Assembly: GCA_027490485.1 (NCBI GenBank)
Contig: JAIXYA010000230.1
Location: 1 to 6,257 of the forward strand
Direction: 5' to 3'
Length of the DNA stretch: 6,257 nt
Origin: Comamonadaceae bacterium
GTDB taxonomy: Bacteria; Pseudomonadota; Gammaproteobacteria; Burkholderiales; Burkholderiaceae_C
Shown here: one piece after another, positions 5,282 to 6,257 of the stretch
Numbering within the stretch: the stretch's first letter is position 1
How the letters are laid out: each line of letters starts with the position of its first letter
Made by a program: the position numbers and the translations under genes
Notes under the pieces: model-generated
The model's input: only the letters and a program-made list of their open reading frames with translations
The model's database searches: none
What the model was told of the DNA's origin: nothing

Positions 5282-6257
5282 TTATTTCAAACCTGCAGCA
5301 GCTTTGAGGGCTGCAGCGCGGTCGGTTTTTTCCCAGGTGAAGTCGGGCTCGTTGCGGCCAAAGTGTCCATAGGCGGCGGTCTTCTCATAGATGGGGCGCA
5401 GCAGGTCCAGCATTTGGATGATGCCCTTGGGGCGCAGGTCGAAATGCTCGTTCACCAGCGCGGCGATTTTGTCGTCAGCAATGACGCCCGTGCCGTGGCT
5501 GTTGATGGTGATGTTCATAGGACGGGCCACGCCAATCGCGTAAGCCACTTGCACTTGGCACTGGGTAGCCAAACCGGCGGCCACCACGTTTTTCGCCACA
5601 TAACGTGCGGCATACGCGGCTGAGCGGTCGACCTTGGAGGGGTCTTTGCCCGAGAACGCACCACCACCATGGGGGCAAGCACCGCCGTAGGTGTCGACAA
5701 TGATCTTGCGACCGGTCAGGCCACAGTCGCCCTGTGGGCCACCCACCACAAAACGGCCGGTGGGGTTGATCAGGTACTTGGTGTCAATCAGCCACTCTTT
5801 GGGCAACACGGGTTTGATGATTTCTTCGATGATGGCTTCGTTGAAAGACGCTTTCATCTTGGTTTGTGACTCAGATTGGTCGGGACTGTGCTGGGTGGAC
5901 AAGACCACGGTGTCGATGCTGTGGGGCTTGCCGTCCACATAGCGCATGGTCACTTGGCTTTTCGCATCAGGACGCAAAAAAGGCAAGCGGCCATCGCGGC
6001 GCAGTTGCGCTTGGCGTTCCATCAGGCGGTGGGCGTAGTAAATGGGCGCAGGCATTAACTCTGGGGTTTCTTGGCAGGCGTAGCCAAACATCAAACCTTG
6101 GTCACCCGCACCTGTGTTCAGGTGGTCGTCCGACGCGTGGTCCACACCTTGGGCGATGTCGTTGGATTGCTTGTCGTAGCAAACCATGACCGCGCAACCC
6201 TTGTAGTCGATGCCGTACTCGGTGTTGTCGTAGCCAATGCGCTTGATAGTGTCACGC
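5282..6257 (-). CDS. metK: S-adenosylmethionine synthase, 5' end cut by window edge
   Basis: MetK makes S-adenosylmethionine from methionine and ATP in the cytosol. The reading frame continues to the right edge without a stop, giving 324 residues that start [17 protein letters not shown]. Comparison with the ~384-residue E. coli protein suggests about 70 N-terminal residues are missing, so the internal ATG at 6187 is not the start. Both family signatures are present: [12 protein letters not shown] (coded by 6077-6112) and the phosphate-binding [19 protein letters not shown] (coded around 5610-5667). [35 protein letters not shown] and the C-terminal AAYGHFGR...WEKTD...AAAGLK are also conserved. 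No lesion is seen. It converges on alkB with only 3 bp between the two stop codons. Confidence 0.98.
   Translation of the reverse strand, partial: RDTIKRIGYDNTEYGIDYKGCAVMVCYDKQSNDIAQGVDHASDDHLNTGAGDQGLMFGYACQETPELMPAPIYYAHRLMERQAQLRRDGRLPFLRPDAKSQVTMRYVDGKPHSIDTVVLSTQHSPDQSESQTKMKASFNEAIIEEIIKPVLPKEWLIDTKYLINPTGRFVVGGPQGDCGLTGRKIIVDTYGGACPHGGGAFSGKDPSKVDRSAAYAARYVAKNVVAAGLATQCQVQVAYAIGVARPMNITINSHGTGVIADDKIAALVNEHFDLRPKGIIQMLDLLRPIYEKTAAYGHFGRNEPDFTWEKTDRAAALKAAAGLK

Noticed and set aside
5293..5331. CTGCAGC/GCTGCAG stem with a later T-run, as a terminator for alkB
   Set aside because: It has a 10-nt loop and 9 nt between stem and T-run. It lies in the metK region coding for the Ala/Lys-rich C terminus, which explains the composition.

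Overview
The window looks like the chromosome of a betaproteobacterium, probably of the Comamonadaceae type. This rests on the character of GroES, GroEL and MetK, on an HrcA/CIRCE-controlled groESL operon, and on moderately GC-rich coding sequence with AT-rich spacers. The genus cannot be fixed from sequence reading alone.

Layout. Positions 1-767 carry the heat-shock chaperonin operon on the minus strand: the first 111 codons of groEL, complete groES, a leader with two small hairpins, a perfect CIRCE operator and an overlapping sigma-70-type promoter. Upstream, on the same strand, is a gene for an exported ankyrin-repeat protein (838-1518). A 245-bp divergent spacer (1519-1763) with small dyads and repeats separates it from three plus-strand genes. 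These are a periplasmic PQQ-dependent alcohol dehydrogenase of the methanol/ethanol family (1764-3455), a diheme cytochrome c of cytochrome c4 type (3537-4106) and an AlkB-family integral-membrane alkane monooxygenase (4112-5278). Two rho-independent terminator-like hairpins lie in tandem between dehydrogenase and cytochrome. The cytochrome and alkB genes are only 5 bp apart. metK (S-adenosylmethionine synthase, minus strand, 5' end cut by the window edge) converges on alkB with 3 bp between the stop codons.

How the genes may work together. The middle block reads as an accessory oxidation module between housekeeping genes. AlkB would hydroxylate a hydrocarbon to a primary alcohol at the cytoplasmic membrane. 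The quinoprotein would oxidise the alcohol in the periplasm, and the diheme cytochrome would carry its electrons towards a terminal oxidase. This pathway is inferred from family membership and adjacency. Rubredoxin, rubredoxin reductase, aldehyde dehydrogenase and PQQ-synthesis genes are not in the window. The most notable details are an extra aspartate two residues after the catalytic aspartate of the dehydrogenase, which is the hallmark of lanthanide-dependent enzymes, and the terminators placed inside the module. No tRNA, rRNA, CRISPR array, insertion sequence or transposase was seen.
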